Shown piece after piece: positions 59,762 to 64,000 of a DNA stretch of 64,000 bases (position 1 is the stretch's first letter; each line of letters begins with the position of its first letter). Origin of the DNA: Pseudofabraea citricarpa (taxonomy: Eukaryota > Ascomycota > Leotiomycetes > Helotiales > Dermateaceae). The notes under the pieces are model-generated. The model saw only the letters and a list, made by a program, of their open reading frames with translations, was not told the DNA's origin and did no database searches. The stretch spans positions 1,116,001 through 1,180,000 of the forward strand of contig JAPWGK010000017.1 in NCBI GenBank assembly GCA_029641185.1, read 5' to 3'. A program made the translations under genes and the position numbers.

Positions 59762-61492
59762 ATGCTTCTGCGTATGTGTTCGTTGTTGCGCCATTCCATC
59801 GCTGCCTTCGTTTTTGTCGTCGCGACCACTCTTTTGTCACGAGAGTTCATAGGCGTCCGAGGTCTATTTTCCTCCTACCCGCTGTCCTGCAGACGTAAGT
59901 CTTGAGAGTCCTGCTTTTTCTGATGCTTCCAATGCGGAGGATAGGATCTCTGCTGATTTGTTTACTCAGCCAAGAAAATGGGGGACCTCCCTGCTCGACT
60001 TGACGCTTTGCGGCCTACAATCGAGAAGATAATGGCCATAGGAGGAACACCTGGAGCTTCATTTGGCTTCTTGCATCGAGGCAAACAGATCTACTATGCC
60101 GCTTATGGCTTTCGCGATGTCGAGAAGAAGCTGCCAGTCACCCAAGATACGATTTTCCCCGTTTGCTCTTTGACAAAAGCCGTTACAGCAGCTGCTATGG
60201 GAATACTGGTGGATGAGAAGAAAGCAGAGTGGAACACATTAGTCAAGGACGCGCTACCAGGCTTTCATCCGCAAGACGATACCTTGGCGAATTGCGCAAC
60301 CATAACCGATCTCCTGTGTCATCGAACCGGCATGGCTTGGGGCGACAATCTCTTCATCGGCACGGAAAATAACGTGCTCATCAGTTCTGACGATGCCATG
60401 AAGTATATTAATAGCCAGACTCGCCTCCTTCCATTTCGATACCAGTTCTCGTACAACAATATTGGCATTGACGTTGCCGGGAAAGTCATCGAAGCTTTGA
60501 GCGGTGAATCTTACTTCGATTTCGTACACAAACGCATCATCAAGAATCTAGGGATGGACCGCACCACCCTTAAGACCCCTTCTTCTGACACAGACAACGT
60601 TGCAATTTGTTACAATGCTCTCGACGATGGAACTTCAGCGCCTGTTCCTTGTCTCAAATTGGGTGACGATTGGTGGGGAGTAGCAGGAACGGGAATGCGT
60701 ACATCTATACGGGACCTCATGAAGCTCTACAAAGCATGGCTCATGAGCTTCAACGATCAGTTCGCCACTGGCAAGACGTCCACGGGAGGCTCGCCACTCA
60801 GGCAGGTGACCGAATTGATGTCTTCAAAAATTCCAAACGACCAGCCATCACAGCATGAAATCTCTTATGCCATGGGCTGGCAGCGAGTTCAGCTTCCAGG
60901 ACGAATGGGTCAAATTGGAATCAACCCTGGCCTGCTACCCGATGGCATGCCCATCGTCGGCAAGGGGATTTCTTCTCAACTGGTCTTATTCCACCAAGGA
61001 AGTGGAGCTGGTGCTCTCTCTATCGTGATACTTCACCCACAAACTGAAAGTGCCATCGTAGTCCAGACTAATGCACTTGCTCTCAATGATGTACCCGACT
61101 GGATTGGGCAACTTGTATTGGAGGAATTCCTTGAAGTTCCAACTTCAGAGAGAAATGACTATGTCAAACTTGCCCAGGCATCGGCCGCCGAGAATTTGAA
61201 ATGGCACCCCGATCTCATCAAGGAGCTGAAAGAGGCTCAAAAGGTCGGTACATCCCCGAAGCTATTGAGTGACTACCTTGGAACATACTGGGACAAAGAG
61301 AAAATATTCAAGATTCTGGTGACACTCGAGGGAGATACGTTGTCTTGGGCGCTCCAAGGATTGGACTCTGAAAAGTTCACGCTCACTTATTATGAGAATG
61401 ACACTTTCATCTGGCTTCAGCCTCGAAATGAACTGTCGAGACGTGGTCGGTGGGTTGGTGCTGACCAGGGACCTGACTTCTGGAAGGGTTAG
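59762..61492 (+). pseudogene. Beta-lactamase-like serine hydrolase (AmpC/class C fold), 3' end cut by the telomere
   Basis: Exons 59762-59894 and 59970-61492 give 551 residues. Exon 1 supplies an N-terminal membrane segment (IAAFVFVVATTLLS); a start at 59978 in exon 2 would omit it. Catalytic motifs: SLTK (SxxK) in PVCSLTKAVTAAA, YNN in FSYNNIGID, and HQGSGAG near residue 390. A C-terminal lipocalin-like tail begins at LLSDYLGTYWD. The last codons (after GPDFW) and the stop TAG lie at the junction with TTAGGG repeats, so the original 3' end is lost and the telomere supplies the stop. The core hydrolase may still be active. The family includes esterases, peptidases and statin-cluster acyltransferases; the substrate is unknown. 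Confidence 0.85.
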
Positions 61493-61495
61493 GGT

Positions 61496-61530
<35 letters not shown>

Positions 61531-61590
61531 GGTTAGGGTTAGGGTTAGGGTTAGGGTTAGGGTTAGGGTTAGGGTTAGGGTTAGGGTTAG
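61486..61590 (+). repeat. Telomere repeat tract (TTAGGG)n, right chromosome end
   Basis: About 17 TTAGGG units, with two TTTAGGG variants near the start, oriented with the G-rich strand running 5' to 3' toward the chromosome end. This is the standard ascomycete telomere. It begins directly at the end of the hydrolase reading frame and is the true end of the natural sequence in this window. Confidence 0.95.
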
Positions 61591-61671
61591 CTATACATGA
61601 CTCTGCATCTCTCTCATTCACAACAACAACGGAGAGATGAAAAGAGAGATGCTAGCAGAGTCATGGTATAG
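61591..61671. other. Residual PacBio SMRTbell adapter with flanking barcodes (technical artefact)
   Basis: CTATACATGACTCTGC at 61591-61606 is a 16-base barcode-like tag; GCAGAGTCATGGTATAG at about 61655-61671 is its reverse complement with one extra G. Between them 61607-61650 begins ATCTCTCTC, has CAACAACAAC followed by GGAG, and ends AAAAGAGAGAT, matching the 45-base SMRTbell hairpin adapter apart from several read errors. I recall the tag as one of the PacBio barcode set but could not check. It is synthetic, not fungal. Confidence 0.93.
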
Positions 61672-61796
61672 CCCTAACCCTAACCTCCAAACCCTAACCC
61701 TAACCCTAACCTAACCCTAACCCTAACCCTGACCCTAACCCTAACCCTAACCCTACCCTAACCCTATACCCTAACCCTAAACCCTAACCCTTCCAG
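61672..61796 (-). repeat. Mirror copy of the telomere tract (artefact)
   Basis: CCCTAA repeats with irregular units (CCTGACCC, CCTCCAAACCC, CTATACCC) that look like uncorrected read errors. It is the same telomere read back along the opposite strand after the adapter, not a second chromosome end. Confidence 0.9.
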
Positions 61797-63514
61797 AAGT
61801 CAGGTCCCTGGTCAGCACCAACCCACCGACCACGTCTCGACAGTTCATTTCGAGGCTGAAGCCAGATGAAAGTGTCATTCTCATAATAAGTGAGCGTGAA
61901 CTTTTCAGAGTCCAATCCTTGGAGCGCCCAAGACAACGTATCTCCCTCGAGTGTCACCAGAATCTTGAATATTTTCTCTTTGTCCCAGTATGTTCCAAGG
62001 TAGTCACTCAATAGCTTCGGGGATGTACCGACCTTTTGAGCCTCTTTCAGCTCCTTGATGAGATCGGGGTGCCATTTCAAATTCTCGGCGGCCGATGCCT
62101 GGGCAAGTTTGACATAGTCATTTCTCTCTGAAGTTGGAACTTCAAGGAATTCCTCCAATACAAGTTGCCCAATCCAGTCGGGTACATCATTGAGAGCAAG
62201 TGCATTAGTCTGGACTACGATGGCACTTTCAGTTTGTGGGTGAAGTATCACGATAGAGAGAGCACCAGCTCCACTTCCTTGGTGGAATAAGACCAGTTGA
62301 GAAGAAATCCCCTTGCCGACGATGGGCATGCCATCGGGTAGCAGGCCAGGGTTGATTCCAATTTGACCCATTCGTCCTGGAAGCTGAACTCGCTGCCAGC
62401 CCATGGCATAAGAGATTTCATGCTGTGATGGCTGGTCGTTTGGAATTTTTGAAGACATCAATTCGGTCACCTGCCTGAGTGGCGAGCCTCCCGTGGACGT
62501 CTTGCCAGTGGCGAACTGATCGTTGAAGCTCATGAGCCATGCTTTGTAGAGCTTCATGAGGTCCCGTATAGATGTACGCATTCCCGTTCCTGCTACTCCC
62601 CACCAATCGTCACCCAATTTGAGACAAGGAACAGGCGCTGAAGTTCCATCGTCGAGAGCATTGTAACAAATTGCAACGTTGTCTGTGTCAGAAGAAGGGG
62701 TCTTAAGGGTGGTGCGGTCCATCCCTAGATTCTTGATGATGCGTTTGTGTACGAAATCGAAGTAAGATTCACCGCTCAAAGCTTCGATGACTTTCCCGGC
62801 AACGTCAATGCCAATATTGTTGTACGAGAACTGGTATCGAAATGGAAGGAGGCGAGTCTGGCTATTAATATACTTCATGGCATCGTCAGAACTGATGAGC
62901 ACGTTATTTTCCGTGCCGATGAAGAGATTGTCGCCCCAAGCCATGCCGGTTCGATGACACAGGAGATCGGTTATGGTTGCGCAATTCGCCAAGGTATCGT
63001 CTTGCGGATGAAAGCCTGGTAGCGCGTCCTTGACTAATGTGTTCCACTCTGCTTTCTTCTCATCCACCAGTATTCCCATAGCAGCTGCTGTAACGGCTTT
63101 TGTCAAAGAGCAAACGGGGAAAATCGTATCTTGGGTGACTGGCAGCTTCTTCTCGACATCGCGAAAGCCATAAGCGGCATAGTAGATCTGTTTGCCTCGA
63201 TGCAAGAAGCCAAATGAAGCTCCAGGTGTTCCTCCTATGGCCATTATCTTCTCGATTGTAGGCCGCAAAGCGTCAAGTCGAGCAGGGAGGTCCCCCATTT
63301 TCTTGGCTGAGTAAACAAATCAGCAGAGATCCTATCCTCCGCATTGGAAGCATCAGAAAAAGCAGGACTCTCAAGACTTACGTCTGCAGGACAGCGGGTA
63401 GGAGGAAAATAGACCTCGGACGCCTATGAACTCTCGTGACAAAAGAGTGGTCGCGACGACAAAAACGAAGGCAGCGATGGAATGGCGCAACAACGAACAC
63501 ATACGCAGAAGCAT
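61784..63514 (-). other. Mirror copy of the beta-lactamase-like gene (artefact)
   Basis: Every base pair from 59762-61492 recurs here in reverse complement: exon 2 at 63306-61784, exon 1 at 63514-63382, with identical predicted protein and no indels (positions sum to 123,276). It is a fold-back read artefact and should not be annotated as a second gene. Confidence 0.92.
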
Positions 63515-64000
63515 GCAAAATAATGATGAGTGTAGATGATTCAAATGGTGGAGCGGCAGTAAGATATAGTGGGCTGATATTGCCACAGGTTAAGGGATGA
63601 AGTTGGGAAAGTCACAAGGTAGAGCATGAGTAATGAACAACAAATCCTGGGCGAATTTGGGGACTGAGCTGCAAGTAGCCACTAGTATTAGCGTTGCTGC
63701 GAAGAGCTGCTGATGTGGTGTATGCTGCGGACGGGATTGAAGACAAGTAACACAACAGACCTCCACAGGTGTGGACGTGAGGCCTCCTTGTTCAGCCCCC
63801 AAATGGCTGGCTGGCTCCTATGTCAGGCGTTTTCTCTTGATTTGAAACTTGGTTTTCCTTCCTCGTAAGGCGTTTCCGCCTTTGTCCTGTGTTATAGTAT
63901 ATGCATGAAGCAGGGGCTTGTTCCGCTGCTGCAACTATGTTTTCAAAGTTCAGACCATGTATCTATTCATAATCGCCTTGTGTTATATACCATCAGTCCG
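63515..64000 (-). other. Mirror copy of the flank and NLR-like 5' end (artefact)
   Basis: Reverse complement of 59276-59761; the final bases CATCAGTCCG mirror CGGACTGATG at 59276. The mirror arm runs off the window edge, so the artefact continues beyond it. Confidence 0.9.

Noticed and set aside
61486..61796. Interstitial head-to-head telomere as evidence of a chromosome fusion
   Set aside because: A synthetic SMRTbell adapter and mirrored barcode lie exactly between the two tracts, and the arms are perfect mirror copies, so it is a read artefact.
1..64000. tRNA, rRNA, CRISPR or intact transposase genes
   Set aside because: None was recognised on either strand; CRISPR would not be expected in a fungal nuclear genome.

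Overview
The window is nuclear DNA from a filamentous ascomycete (Pezizomycotina). The genes carry short introns of about 45-200 bases with GT..AG borders and CTAAC/CTGAC-like branch sites. There are GAL4-type Zn2Cys6 regulators, a fungal PKS-NRPS, a LaeA-like methyltransferase, an F-box protein and a fungal NLR-like gene, and TTAGGG telomere repeats stand at about 61.49 kb. I cannot name the genus.

Region 1 (0.5-30.2 kb) is a biosynthetic cluster built on a 4,075-residue PKS-NRPS (6359-19365; KS-AT-DH-cMT-pseudoER-KR-ACP-C-A-PCP-R). Around it lie a BBE-type FAD oxidoreductase, a LaeA-like methyltransferase, a DHA14-type exporter, an Fe(II)/2-oxoglutarate dioxygenase, an FAD monooxygenase (with an apparent frameshift), a trans-acting enoyl reductase that would replace the dead ER, and an AflR-like regulator. 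The likely product is a C-methylated polyketide joined to an amino acid, released as a tetramic acid or as an aldehyde/alcohol, then oxidised and methylated. A short motif, CTT(T)CGGNGG-like, recurs about 150-360 bases upstream of most of these genes.

Region 2 (31.1-42.4 kb) looks like a separate carbohydrate-use cluster: a Gfo/Idh/MocA oxidoreductase, an allantoate-permease-like MFS transporter, a DUF2264 protein, a Zn2Cys6 regulator and a GH88 unsaturated glucuronyl hydrolase. Together they suggest import and breakdown of unsaturated uronic-acid oligosaccharides.

Region 3 (42.4-53.4 kb) holds an AT-rich block, an F-box protein, a long gene-poor stretch, a chitin deacetylase with a chitin-binding tail, a cytochrome P450 and a frameshifted DJ-1/PfpI gene.

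Region 4 (54-61.5 kb) is decaying subtelomere: a second DHA14-type exporter, then a 3'-truncated branched-chain aminotransferase meeting, tail to tail, a 3'-truncated NLR-like pseudogene with three in-frame stops, then a beta-lactamase-like gene whose last codons run into the telomere repeats.

The real chromosome end is at about 61,590. What follows is a technical artefact. A 16-base barcode-like sequence, an error-bearing PacBio SMRTbell hairpin adapter (61607-61650) and the reverse barcode lead into a reverse-complement copy of the same telomere and subtelomere (61672-64000). The mirror relation is position + mirror position = 123,276. The second copy of the beta-lactamase-like gene and the apparent head-to-head telomeres should not be counted as biology.
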